Origin: Pyricularia pennisetigena
Taxonomy: Eukaryota > Ascomycota > Sordariomycetes > Magnaporthales > Pyriculariaceae
NCBI RefSeq assembly: GCF_004337985.1
Contig: NC_043744.1
Coordinates: 498,730 to 562,729 of the forward strand
Length of the DNA stretch: 64,000 bases
Reading direction: 5' to 3'
Under the pieces are notes generated by a model. It made no database searches, was not told where the DNA came from, and was given only the letters and a program-made list of their open reading frames with translations. The translations under genes and the position numbers were made by a program. Below, in pieces: positions 14,076 through 25,791 of the stretch (position 1 is its first letter; the number at the start of each line of letters is the position of its first letter).

Positions 14076-14420
14076 TGTCGTCTCGACACCCTCTTCTGGT
14101 CTGGATTTTCCCTTCTCCTCACCACCATCAGCTTCTACAGTCAACTTTTCACTACCTTTTTTCCTTTTCTTTCCTCTTTTTCCTTGAGTATTTTCCTTGG
14201 GTCCTTTTTTGTTCCTTTCTTACTCTTGATTCCTCTGTCTTCATCTTTCTCCTTGTCACTTTTTACGACTTTTTCTCGTCTCTTTGCTTTCGCTTTCAGC
14301 ATCATCATCATCCACGTCCTCTTTTTTTTGGGATTAACGATCTTTGCTCGATCTTTTATTTTTTTCGGTTCTCTTTTTTTTGTTTGTGTTCCAAAAAAAC
14401 AACAACAACCAACCGTCAAC

Positions 14421-14975
14421 ATGCAGTTCAAGGCCATCATCGTCCTCGCCTCGGTCGCCACCGTCCTGGCCGCGCCCGCGCCCATCTCCTCTGGAACCGT
14501 TGTGGACGTCTACGGCGCCGCCCCCGTCGAGGCGGCCCAGCTCGACGCCCGCCAGACTGCCAAAGAGGAGATCACTGCCGCCATCACCGAGGCGGTCAAG
14601 GACGCCGTGACGGCGCTGGCGGTCAAGGGCGCCAAGATGGGAGCGCAGTTCGTCAAGGACCTCAAGAACTGGACCAACGCCCGGGAGGAGTTCACCAAGA
14701 CCACGGTCAAGGGCATGTGGGAGGCGCAGACCGACAAGAAGGCCTTCCCCGCCGCCGTCTGCTACAACATGGGCTACAAGGCCGACGGCGCCGCCGGCAA
14801 GGTCAAGGTCGACCTCAAGTCCGGCCTCCTCCACACCGACTACGACTGCTTCTACATGCCCGGCAACTCCGTCTTCAAGGGCGAGGGCGACGGCGGCTTC
14901 ATCAACCTGGCCATCCAGTCCGACAACAACCGCTGCACCTTTGACAGCAAGGCCAAGACCCTCACCTGCAAATAA
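14421..14975 (+). CDS. Small secreted protein, effector-like
   Basis: This single exon encodes 184 residues. The ATG at 14421 is the first in-frame ATG and has a good context (CAACATGC). It follows a long CT-rich leader. Residues 1-18 form a signal peptide (MQFKAIIVLASVATVLAA) followed by a short pro-like segment ending LDARQ. The mature part has an amphipathic, Ala/Lys-rich N-terminal half and a C-terminal half with four cysteines (in AVCYNMGY, YDCFYMP, NRCTFD and LTCK), enough for two disulphides. Codons are almost all C- or G-ending, which points to strong expression. Similar small secreted proteins of unknown function occur in plant-associated ascomycetes. I cannot assign an activity, and effector status is inference. 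Confidence 0.88.
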   Translation: MQFKAIIVLASVATVLAAPAPISSGTVVDVYGAAPVEAAQLDARQTAKEEITAAITEAVKDAVTALAVKGAKMGAQFVKDLKNWTNAREEFTKTTVKGMWEAQTDKKAFPAAVCYNMGYKADGAAGKVKVDLKSGLLHTDYDCFYMPGNSVFKGEGDGGFINLAIQSDNNRCTFDSKAKTLTCK

Positions 14976-16431
14976 AGCCGCTCCGATCGAGGCCTCTCTT
15001 TTTGTCGCTCGCTGCATGGTTCCGGCAGAAGACAAAGCAAGCCGTCTTTGACAATCTTGTTTTTGACAAATAAGAAAACCCGATTTCTTCTTTTCGAGCA
15101 TTGATTGTTTTTTTTCCTTCTTCTTTTGGACATTCCAGGTGGATTTTGTGCATCATCGCGCAGCATCAAAAAAGGAGTTATTTGATTTTTTTCCCCCCCT
15201 CAGAGGGATTTTTGCATTGCGAATCTGGCTCTCTGTTTCGTCATTGCATTGTTTTTGGAGGATTTGCATATTTATGCCAAGTTTGGTTGGGGTAGCATTT
15301 GGGAAGTTTTGGCTGTGTTAGCTGTGGTTCTCTCTTTCGTTCGCTTCGTCTGTATCACTCTTTGTCTCATTAGCCTTGGGGGAGATTTTCTTTTCTCCCT
15401 GACTTTTTAGACAAAATTAGCTTGTCCTTTTTGTTGGAGGTTCTGTCATGCAGAGCCTTCAGCGCAATGGAATGGGCAATTGTCCTTTTCTACAAAATCT
15501 CCCTTATTGCCTTTTGTGCTTGTGATTGGTTGTCATGTGTAAGTCAGCCTGCTTTGGTCATTTTGGGCTTTTGATACAATGCTTTCCGGATGTCTAAATG
15601 TACTTTCATACTGATGGTTGCTGAAACATGACTCTGCTGTAACACTTCGCTTATCCTTCCTTTATCATGTTTCAACTTTCAACTATGTTGGTATAGACTT
15701 GATCTCCAAACTTTATAACTTAATCTTGACCGCGAGTCAATCCGGGTTGTCTGTGACTAATTCACTAATTAACCAAGTTTGATTATCTAGATTCTACAGT
15801 AGACAGCAAAATGCAAGAATATTCGTTTGAAAACCGGCAGTGACCAAGTCAGTGTCTTTTACCAGCCACATATTATAGATGTCATAATATCCCTAGACTA
15901 GAGGCTACATATAAGTAGTCTATCAAGATCTTTGACTAGCGGGGGAGAATGAATGAATCTGTTTCAAAGACTCGAGTATCGTCCTGAGAACACTCAGGCA
16001 CGGAGACGGGTAATCAATCTACAGTAATAACCATAGAAATACACTTCGAATCTTGATCAATTATCAATATCACCTGTTATCTTCCACCCGTAAGCTTTCG
16101 TTTGAAAGATGATGTTTTGGAAAGAAACCTGTCATGGCGCTGTAGCATTCAATATATTTCTTGCACAAACCAACCAACCAAAAGTATATAACTAAGATTT
16201 TTTTTCTTTTCAGATCTGTACCGAGCTCTGAGTAACTGATAAAAGCAACAAATGAAATCAAAACAAAAAACCCAGACATGTAGGGTATCCGGAAACTCCC
16301 AAGACTAGCCAATCCTTACCCAATGTTCGCCCAAAAGCCAGACCAACCGAAATCCAAACCATCACTCCGAAAACACGATACTGACCTTGTGCGTTACCTT
16401 ACCTTTTAGTGTGCTCGAAAGAGCTTCAGCA
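14976..16431. other. AT-richer spacer without a recognisable gene
   Basis: The base composition becomes noticeably more AT-rich from about 15380. No open frame of coding character is visible on either strand. The left end likely carries the 3' untranslated region of the secreted-protein gene. The right end carries that of the minus-strand gene ending at 16432. Confidence 0.45.
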
Positions 16432-17376
16432 TCAGTAAGCAGGGTTAATAGTATCATCAGCATCAAGGGCACCAGCAGGATCCGCGAGCCGGGGGTTCTG
16501 CCCAGTAGGAGACATGCCGGGGACGGACGCAGCTGCAACAGGCGCAGCTGGAGCGTATCCGCCTTTAGAGGGCGTGACCGAGCCGAGGCTTGCGGGATTG
16601 GCTGCGGACCCGCTAATCTTGCCTATCACCTTCTTCTTGATGGCGCCAGTGACGGTGTTGTCGGCTTCCCACTGCGCCTGCTGCGTTTCAAAGTCAAACT
16701 TCCTCTGCTTCCTGTCCAGCTCGGAATCCTTCTCCGCCTCCTTCCTGAGTCTATCCGCGTTCTTGACCTGCGCGTCGAGCAGCTTGTTGGATATCTTCTT
16801 CTGCTCGTCCTCGGGGCTCGTTCTGAAGCTGCCTATCAAGTTCGCCACCGCATTCTGCGACTTGGGTTTCTGCGGCGTGGTTTGGATCGCCGGGCTCGCA
16901 GGCACGGTGGCGTCCATGCCGTCATAGCCGCCTGGCTGAGCGGCCGGGACCCGTCGCCTGCTGAGCGCACCCGCAGCGTCGACGGAAGCGCCGGCCACAT
17001 CCCTTTTCGAGGGCTTGCCCCTGGCGTTGCCCCAAAACTCGTTCCATACGTCAGGGACAGCGGTAAAGAACTTTTTGCCCGTGTTACCGAGGAAATTAAT
17101 CGTACGTCCTGCGGTTCCTGCCACCAGTTCAGAGCCATCGGTCAAGGTGCCGCGCTTCTGATGTTGAGCCGAACCGCTCTGGATGGCATCGTTGAGTGCG
17201 TCAGCCTCATCCTCCCAGTTCCCAGAGCCACCAGCGGCGTAATGATCTCTCGCGTCGAGAACCAAGTTTGGAGCATCGCCTCCCGCGTTGCCCAGATCCC
17301 GAGGAAGGTTAGTCGGCGCCGCGACAGCCAGGCCTAGGAGCGGCAGGAGGATGAGGGTCTGTTTAACCGAAGGCAT
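16432..17376 (-). CDS. Secreted protein with dibasic processing sites, unknown function
   Basis: An uninterrupted frame of 314 residues starts at the ATG at 17376. Residues 1-20 are a clear signal peptide (MPSVKQTLILLPLLGLAVAA). Lys-Arg or Arg-Arg sites of Kex2 type lie in QHQKRG, PSKRDV and LSRRRV, in the first half of the protein. A charged, probably coiled-coil stretch follows near residues 185-240 (rich in Lys, Asp, Glu and Gln), and the tail is Pro/Ala/Gly-rich. No cysteines are evident in the mature part, and I recognise no domain. The protein could be a pro-protein cut into fragments in the Golgi, or a cell-wall-associated structural protein. The neighbours give no functional hint. Confidence 0.75.
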   Translation of the reverse strand: MPSVKQTLILLPLLGLAVAAPTNLPRDLGNAGGDAPNLVLDARDHYAAGGSGNWEDEADALNDAIQSGSAQHQKRGTLTDGSELVAGTAGRTINFLGNTGKKFFTAVPDVWNEFWGNARGKPSKRDVAGASVDAAGALSRRRVPAAQPGGYDGMDATVPASPAIQTTPQKPKSQNAVANLIGSFRTSPEDEQKKISNKLLDAQVKNADRLRKEAEKDSELDRKQRKFDFETQQAQWEADNTVTGAIKKKVIGKISGSAANPASLGSVTPSKGGYAPAAPVAAASVPGMSPTGQNPRLADPAGALDADDTINPAY

Positions 17377-18962
17377 CCTTTCACACTTTCTGTTTTACTG
17401 GAGACAACAACAAAAAAAGGGGGGGTCGTGGCTAGGTGATAGAGTTAGCTGGTAGAAGTTGAGCTGCGAGCAAATTCGAGTTGTTTCAGTGGAAGCAAGA
17501 GAGCACTTGCAAAACAGCAATAACTAACAAAACACAAAAAGAGAAGAGTAAACAAAAGAAAGGAAAAAGAAAAGCGGAAAGTTGATGAAAGAACTGATGC
17601 TGGCTAGTCTCCAAGCGTATGATGCTGATGCTGAAGATGATGGCAGAAGTAAAGGTACCAAAGACGCAAGGAGCGAATCACCATCAGATATACACGCCAT
17701 TCGCCGAGAAGTCATCAAAGATCTTACTACATCCGGCTTTGTTGATCCGGCCTGGCGCTGGCTGGGGGTGAGAAACGGAGCCGGGTTTAACGGCCAAGGG
17801 AGGAGTAAGGCGATAGAATAGCACACCTCGTCCATGCATGGCCTGGATTTGATCCTATGGTTTGCTTACGCCCAGTGCTGACGACTTGTCGCAATCTCAG
17901 GAATCCCTCACTTCCATGACCTTTTATTCCCGCGACTCCTCTTCAGCATCTAAGGCATTTGGAGCTACACGACCCTTGCTTCAGAAAAAAAAAGAGAAAA
18001 TAAGTCGCCGGCGAACAACGGCGTTGATTTTGCGCTTATCGAAATGTTTGGTCGCGAAAAAAAAGGGACCAAATCATGGAAGCGCTGTACATTCAAAGAG
18101 GGTCTCACCCTTCTGCGCCTGCGCCTCAGGAAGAGACAGGGATTTCCAAGAATGACAAGGCTTACTGGTTCGTTACTTGCATTACAGACCGGGGTGGGCG
18201 CTGCGCCACACGGAGAAGCGGGAATGGTCAAGGTTTCATGTTTTCTAGAGTGGAAGGTTCTCCAAAAGAAAAAGAGACAACAACAACAGATAGATGAACA
18301 GCAGCTATGCTGATTATTGATTAGGTTGGTTTGATGTGCTGGCGAGTTTGTATCTGCTGCTACAGTAGTCTAGCAGAGAGGCCAAGGTGTGGAGTACGGG
18401 AATCGGCACCTTCCTGCAGGCAACAGCGATTGCTTGCTCCACAACGCCGTCCTTCCATTCATCCAATTGGACCTTATTCGCATCCTCCTTTACTGCGGCA
18501 CATCTGTGCCACTCAGCACCAGGAACGGAATTTATCTACCTGGAACTGCTGATAAATCCATCCGCTGCCTGTACGCGGGAAATTCAACAACACTCAGCAG
18601 GCAAAATTCTGACAATCGCTGTTCGAGGCCTAGGTCTACACTAGTTCTACCTATTGGACAGACATTCCGTGTTTATGTGCCAAACACACAGTTACTCGAG
18701 CTTCATTGAAAGGCAGGAACTTGTAGTGTGCACAACCAACCAATTTGGTGCTATTGGAAACAACAGCCATATTTTCCCAAGTAATCAACTTCCCATGTCT
18801 TTCATCCAACATGACCACCAGTGATGAAAAAAAAACAGACTGAACTTAATCAACTGTAGTAATATGCCACTGTTTTTCGACCATGACTCCCTGCTCAACA
18901 TTCATCGAAATCTCACCGGCGCACCCACTCAGACACGAGGACACCAGTTGGAAGTCGAGCGC
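17377..18962. other. Spacer between two minus-strand genes
   Basis: This holds the promoter side of the secreted-protein gene at 17376 and the 3' side of the GYF gene. Short open frames near 17524-17835 and 18331-18709 lack coding bias and domains, so nothing is called. Confidence 0.45.
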
Positions 18963-21900
18963 CTATTTCTTACCACGCTTCCGGCCGGGTACCACCTTGA
19001 ACCCGGCGCCTTGGATCCCACTGTCAGCGCCAGGGCTGGATCCAGCAGCAGTCGCTGAGGCGCTACCGTTCGAATTGCCGCCCTTCTTGGCCACCTCGCT
19101 CCAGCCTTTGTCTGCACCCGAGCCTGAAGTAGCTCCACCTAGGCCACCGCCCCGGGAGGCGCCCGCAGTCTGCTTCTCAACGACGCCCTTGTCAGCAAGC
19201 TTCTTACGGCGGATGAACTCCTCGGCGAAATGGCGTCCGTCCATGGTAGTTGAGTTGGCGTAAACGGCATCCGAGATGAGTGTTTGATCAAGGGGGAGGA
19301 CGAGGAGCGTCGAGGCAAAAGTATCAACTGCAAGAATATTAGTCTTGGTTCACATTCACAAAAAAGGTGTATTGAATGAATACAGGGGGAAAAACAAGCT
19401 GAGGTCAGATGCTTACTGTCAATACCACCAGTAATACCACGCCCAAGTTCACGTCGGAGCCATTTGTTGAACTCCTCCATTGCAGCGCCAGTCGAGTCCA
19501 TCTTGTTCACGGTGGCTGGGCTGGCTCGGGCCGAAACAGTGGCAGGTTTGCTGGGAGGAGCCGCAGATACAGCGGGTTTCACAGCACCGGTGCTAATGGT
19601 GCGAACCTGCTGAGCGGCAGGTCCAGTAGGGATCTTGACCTTGCCGCCGGCACCCACCGTAGCCCAGCCAGGAGGGGCCGAGACAGCAGCAGGCGCAGGA
19701 CCCTGATTGACCTTGCTAGCAAGGTCGGCATAGCGCTTTCCCATGCTGTTGCTGACAGTCGCAGCAGCAGAGGCCGCAGCAGCCTGCTCCTGAGCGCGAG
19801 CCAAACGGGCCTTGCGAACCTCTTCCTCGCGTTGAATCTCGGCAAGCGTCTTCTTCTTGCCGTTGGTTGTGTTTGGCGTCTCGGCGGGCGTAGGGGTCGT
19901 ACCCTTGACACCTCCACCCACGCTTGGCTTGGCCCATGGGCTGTTACCAGACGGAGTAACGGGCGAGCCGCTGCCCCAGGTGCTGGTGGTAGGAAGAATG
20001 GGCGCCGCACCGGTAACGGCCGTCTTCTCACGCTCGCGGAGAGCAGCAGCTTCCTGCTCAAGGGCGGCACGTCGCGCAGCGGCAGCGGCCATCTCGGCAC
20101 GCGCAGCCTTCTTGGCCTCGGCCTCTTGGATCTCCTTGAACGTTGGTGCTTTCTGGTCCGCCGTGGCCGAAGCCCACGGCGCAAGTGAAGGAGGAGCAGC
20201 CTGAGTAGCCGACAGACTTTCCGGAGTGCCCGATTGCGAGCGGTTCATGCTGGCGAACTGATCGGGCAGAGTCGAGCGCGTGCGCTGTGCCGTGGGGGCA
20301 GCGATGGTAGCTCCCGCAGGAGGGGGGAACGGCATCAAGGCGTCATTCTCCGAAGGTTGAGTCTGCTTGGCGGCAGCGGCCTGGGTCTTCTGTACCTGCT
20401 GTGTCAGGGAAAGGCTGGGCGCCTGAGCTTCTGGTTTCTTGTTGATTTCTTGGGACTTGGTGACGTCCTCAATTATCTGGGCTGCATCTTCTTGAGTTGC
20501 AGCTCGGGCTTGAGCGTCATCATTAGCATTCTCCGAGGTATTCTGCTCACCCGCGGCAGCCTCCTCAGCATCCCGCTGGGCCCGCAGCTCTTGGAATTCC
20601 TTGAGCCTAGCACTGAACGGATCCTGCTGGAGTTGGTCCACAGCCGGAAGCTGGCTGCGATGGTTGTTCTCACTGGGGGGAGCGACCAATCCGGCCGAAG
20701 TTACACCGCCTGCAGGCCTTTGACCGCCCAGTATAGTAGAAAGAATGTTGGGCCCCCCCTGCATGTTGGCAAGCATCTGACGTTCCTGCATGTTCAGATC
20801 CTGGGGGAACATGTCGTTGGGCACAGATGTGAGACCAGGCTGCATGATGCCCTGTGAGGTAGGCTCAAAGTAAGAGGGCGTGATGGCGGCTGCTCCCATG
20901 TTTCCGATGGGCTGCTGCGTGGGCATGCCGATCGGCGAACTGATGCTCCCAAAACTTGGCTGACTCTGCAAGCTATGCGCGCTCGAGTGGTGTTGAAGAA
21001 CGCCAGCAGCGCCAGGCTGCATCCCCATCTTGTTGAAAACCTGAGAATGTTGTTGCTGGGCCATAAATTCTCGCTGACGGTGCATGAGAAACTGTTCTTC
21101 TTGTTTGCGGCGCTCCAGGTTGTTCTGCTCCTCCGCGGTCAGGGTCCGTCCAAAGCTGGGGAACGCCCCTACCAAAGGCGGGATGACACCTCGGCTGTCG
21201 CCAGTAGAGAATGGGCCTGTCTGCGAAGGGGGCCCATGAGCGACACCGATTTGGGGAACCAGGAAGGGTTCCCGCGAATTGCCAATACGGCGAATGAGTT
21301 GACCCAGGGGTTCAAAGTCGCTGTCCTCAACGCGCTTGACTCGCAGATCGGGCGTAAAGAAGTTGGCCTTGTACCAATCGTTCATCTCCAGCCCCGTGAA
21401 CGGACCTTGATGGTTGCCCTGTGGATCCATGTACACCCAACGCATGCGGTCGGGCATGACCATCTGGCGGGCCTGGGCCTGAGACTGGGGACCGTCGACG
21501 GGCGTGTGAAGTGAAGAGAAGGGATGGCCACCAGACATTCCACCAAATGACTGGGCTGCTGTAGCGGTTAGGGCCGATGTAGGCTCAGCCGTGGTAAAAA
21601 GCCCCTGAGTGCGCGCGGCGTCCGATGTTGGGAAGAGCTCCTCGAACATTCCAGAGCGGCCCGCCCTCATCGGGCTCTCTGTTTCTCGAGGGTTGGGTCC
21701 CGTAGCACTGCGCCCAATGGCGCCCAGCGGGTTGACCTGTCGGTAGTCCGGGACAGAGTCGGCCAAGCTGTCGTGTTCCGGTTGCTGCATCTGCGCCTGC
21801 ATTGCTGCGGGAAAAAGAGAACCAAGCTTGCTGCCACGAAGGGAGCCACCAGCGCTGGCAGGTCCAAACACGTTGGCAAGACCGCCAAGACCGGGCGACT

Positions 21901-23478
21901 GAACGTCTGGACTGAACAGAGAGCTTCCAAACGGGTTTGCAAACCCACTCCGTTCGCGATCAGGGGTTGCTGAGGTTAAATTGGAAGGCCATGTACTCAG
22001 CTGGTTTAGCGCGGGAAACCCACCGCGATTGGCTCCAACGCTGGATGTCTGACTGCGATCACTGCCCTCGACATTTGCAGCCGTAGGAAATCCTCGAGCA
22101 ATCGCACTGAAGCCCGAGGGTTGCTCGGCAGGCTGACCGTGGCTGTGGCCCGCACCGTAGTCCCCGGCAGACCCCTCATCGTCGCCACGCTCAGCTGGCG
22201 GGCTACGATAGGGGTTGGTCTCGGGAGTACCCTCATCCTTGTGGCCTCCCAGGTTCAGATTTGACATGCCATAGTCCCCCGCCGAGCCCTTCATAGGCGT
22301 CTCAAAGGTCCGCTGGCTCCCGTGCTGCTTTGGCGAAGGACTAGTCCCCTCTCGCAGGGCGTTTAGGTTGCCAGCCTGCTCCCCAAAAGGGTCGGTGTCG
22401 GTTCGCGGTCGAGGACGCCAGGAGTCTTTGCCGTCGGCTGTCGCCTCGCGCGGCGAGGATGCTTCTCCTCCTGGATTGTTATTATCCTTGGGAATCAGGT
22501 GGGCCAAACGACTGCCTCCGGCCGAAGCAAATCGCTTGTCTCCTACAGCGGATGTGCCAGGCATGGAGAAGTTGCCGAAACTGCCCATCGGCGAGGAAGC
22601 CGACGCAGGACCGGCCGATTGTCCCCATAGCGCAGAGGCTGCGGCGAAGCTGTTTCCAGCGGACGCAGCACCCGAAGTCGTGCGGGACAATGCTCCGAAT
22701 CCGGCTGCGCGGGCCGATTGAGGCTCTCGATTATTTCCGGACGTATCGTCAGATGGCTCATCGTAGGTCTCGTCTTTTTCCTCCTGATTCCGACGTCCGA
22801 ACCACGACGAGTCATTACGAGCGAAGCGACCGTTTCCAGTGGGTGAAACGAGACCATCGGCGGGGTAGGGGCTATTTTCGGTCGGTTGTCGACGAGTGCC
22901 GGGGCGCGATGCGGTGGACGGCGTGGTGACAAAGGTGCTACCGTGTGAGACGGATGCCTTTCGCCCGTTAAGTCCTCCACCTTGGTGTGTACCATCCTTG
23001 TTTTGCTGCGGGGGTTTTACGGGGGAGTTGACATCAGAAGCGAACAACTGAGGGAGGGTGTGTATTAGCAGCGAGTGCGGTAGTAATCCAACACGGTGGG
23101 AGGTTGTCGACCTACTTCTTTCTCTTCCTGTGTCATTTCTTGCAGTCCAACAGGCTTTACCGCACCATTCGCGTCCCAACAGACACTAGGGTCCTGCGGT
23201 ACGTGGGTTTCGTTGGGCTTACCCCAGTTTCGCACCGACGTACCGTTCACAGGCGCAGGGACCCATCCAGAAACGAAAAGTTCCTCCACATTGATTGTAC
23301 TTTCAGAATTTCTGCTTATTTCCAACAACTGCTCGCGGGTATAACGTAGCGGGCCATCATACGGAGCCGCGTCGGCAGCAGACGGAGGTGCTTGGACTGC
23401 AGCGCCATCGGTTGCAGGTGTGCTCTGAGCGGTGGACTGGTTGTTGAAGGGGGTTGTGGAGGAGCGACGGAAAGTCAT
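18963..23478 (-). CDS. GYF-domain protein (Smy2/Syh1/GIGYF-like)
   Basis: Three exons join in frame: 23478-23116, 23047-19417 and 19327-18963, giving 1452 residues. Introns start GTAGGT and GTAAGC and end CAG. The GYF domain lies near residues 655-715, with the signature WVYMDPQGNHQGPF and the downstream MNDWYKANFF. GYF domains bind Pro-rich peptides in RNA-regulatory and trafficking factors. Near the N-terminus, residues 46-52 read YTREQLL, which fits the eIF4E-binding consensus YX4L-phi and resembles the cap-binding-protein site of animal GIGYF proteins. The rest is low-complexity, with a Glu/Ala/Arg-rich coiled coil around residues 1100-1200. The last exon ends in a basic tail (GRKRGKK). 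The family view implies a cytoplasmic role in mRNA repression or quality control, inferred from homology. Confidence 0.9.
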
Positions 23479-25791
23479 TGTGCCGTTTGAGGGACGTCCA
23501 TCGCGTCGCGCCCTGAGTGATTCAAAGATATGTCGTCAGCGTGTGCCAGGAGCCATCACAGAACAGAGCGACCACAACTATCGTCACCCAAAAAAAAACA
23601 CGAACCATTCTCCGCTTCCATTTCCACGACCGTCACGGCTTCCTCTGGGATCGCGGTTAGATTGGCCTGCGGCCGCTGATGCGAAGCTTGAAGGAAGTTG
23701 AGAATTCATCTCGAATATTTGTGCTCGGGTTGACCAAATTGGCGACTACACAAAGCGGAAAAGAAAAAAAAGTCAGCGGTGCAGATGTGGTGATGGATTT
23801 TTTTTTTCTCTCTATGTTTTTTTTTTTATTTATCCGCAGCATTTAGGGACGTATTATTTTACAGGTCGGCAGACACGTACACGCGAAGCCGGAGATAGAG
23901 GGTAGAGCTTTCGTGGGAAGCTAAAGTTTTCGCGACGGCTGTGACAATATGCGGTCGGTGGGATTCGGTCGGCGCCTACTGGTGGGTGAGGCGATAAATA
24001 GCTGGTTGATGGGTTAAAAATAAAAGTGAGGTGGTAATCAAGATGACAGGCTTGCTGGCTATTGCTAGTAGTTTTCGCGACGGACGACGGAGAGTGCTGG
24101 CACTTGCTGGGTCAAAGAAAGAAGCTTTCGATTTGTGCTCTGAAAATTCACAGAGGTTGACGCTGGAAGTCTCAGAAGTGGGGCCTCTACTTGCGCCAGT
24201 GAAGGACGCCATTCGTCAAGACAGTGTGGAGTAGAGTCTAGTAAAGAGGCCGTCAGGGGGAGAGACGGACGAAAGACCGTGTGCATGCCTCACCTGATTA
24301 CGCACGTGGCATTTTGAAAGATGCACCACAGCACACCACATTGTGGACAAGGTTAGCCCAGTCGAGTCAGTTCACATATGTCCATAAGGCACGTGCTTGT
24401 CACCAGAAAAAGCAGAGGAGATTAATGTCATCATCAAGGTTGCCAAGGTACAATTTTGGCAAAGGAGGCCCGACACGACCCCGCTCGAGGTTAAATGGTT
24501 AAGGTTAAGTTAGGTGTGCAAGCATTTCGTCTCTGACGTCCCGGTACGCACTGGATTTGTTTCAAGAGGTGTGGTTGGTGAGTTTTCAGGATAATGTCCA
24601 GCCTGGCCGTTATTGCTGCACACTCCAAGGATTGATTTGATCTAGCCGCGAGTGGTTTGTGTTCCTACAATCAAACTGCTACGTGCATCGCAGCCCAGCG
24701 GTCAATCCAACCCCATTCCACTGTTCAGCACAAAAGGACATTCTATCGTCCACATCGCAACATTATGAGAGTCAAAAGAAGCATCTTGAATCAGTCATAG
24801 AAGTCCGACGGAGAAATGCATCCATGTCACTCAAATCATGATATTTTAGGATTGCAGATTCAATAAGGGTACTCCCTGGAAGATTATTCTTGACAAATCA
24901 CCATACTCTCTCCAATTTGGACCCTTACTTTTTCCAGTTGACGCCAATATGTCACCGGCGATATTTGCTGTTTTGTCACGAAAAAGAAAAGAAGAAGAAA
25001 AAAGAAGAAAAAAATGAAGGCCTGTCTGCAAATGTTATTCCTCCTTCCTGCTCCGATTCACTTTTCAAGTTGCTGCTTGGTAACATCTAAGATACTGTAA
25101 AAATTACTTTGCCGATCTTCGGTCCCGAAGCTCGGGCAGGAAGTAACCCTCTCGGGTACGATCATGTCGGTTCCTCCCCCGCTCCTAGCATCGACTTGTG
25201 ACCTGGCAGGAACCGTTTTCGCTGGCTTCGGCGGCTCGAGGCGGCGTAGGATACTTGGCATGCGCATGACCCCCCCAAGTTCGTTTGTTCGTCTCATATT
25301 TTGATGTGGTGGTCGAGCATTGCCATCCGGATGTCATTGTCACTCTCTATTTATCAAGATCCTGTCAGAACTGCATCCTGCAGCCTTCATATTATGCCGA
25401 TGTACAGGGATCAATCCTCTGTGCTCGCACATTGCACATTTGTTGGCTTTTCGCCTCAGCCTTGAAGGGAAGTAGTCGTTCCCGCTCGTGCGGGTGTCGT
25501 CTTGGCTCTCAAATGGCGAGGCACCACTTCCGCATTTTGTGCAGCTAGCCGTGTATTGTCTTACATTGTCTAGATGTTTTGAATGCGGTTCTCATCACCG
25601 ACCCCTTGGCGGCTATACTACACTGCATCGGGACCGAAGATAGCATCCTCCCGTATTATATCATAGGATACTGCCCCCCGCGATCCATGTGAGGGCGACC
25701 GGCTAGAACCTTCTTGGTCATTCCTGAACTTAAATCACTGGTTTATACTTTCAATCAGTGACCACGTCTGTCTTGGTTCGATGTCGTCAAG
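23479..25791. other. Spacer, divergent promoter region
   Basis: This is bounded by the start of the minus-strand GYF gene and the start of the plus-strand membrane-protein gene. Poly-T/A runs occur near 23798-23828. Open frames are all short (under 90 residues) and without coding bias. No RNA gene or repeat is recognised. Confidence 0.45.

Larger units (their letters stand above)
7616..14420. other. Gene-poor spacer with homopolymer tracts and an assembly gap
   Basis: I find no convincing gene in this 6.8 kb. Open frames present are short or are made of homopolymers, such as the poly-A run near 9822-9849 and poly-T runs near 9090, 10015 and 10080. There is an AG microsatellite near 12805-12821 and a tandem array of GCAGGTA-like 7-mers at about 12321-12354. 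The left part probably includes the 3' untranslated region of the MedA-type gene, and the last few hundred bases the promoter of the secreted-protein gene at 14421. Confidence 0.5.

Noticed and set aside
14334..15101. A 255-codon minus-strand frame opposite the small secreted protein.
   Set aside because: It is an antisense shadow of a strongly C-ending coding sequence, with no signal or domain.
15380..16430. AT-richer region considered as a RIP-mutated transposon relic.
   Set aside because: No repeated copy, terminal repeat or transposase-like residue pattern is visible, and the AT shift is moderate.
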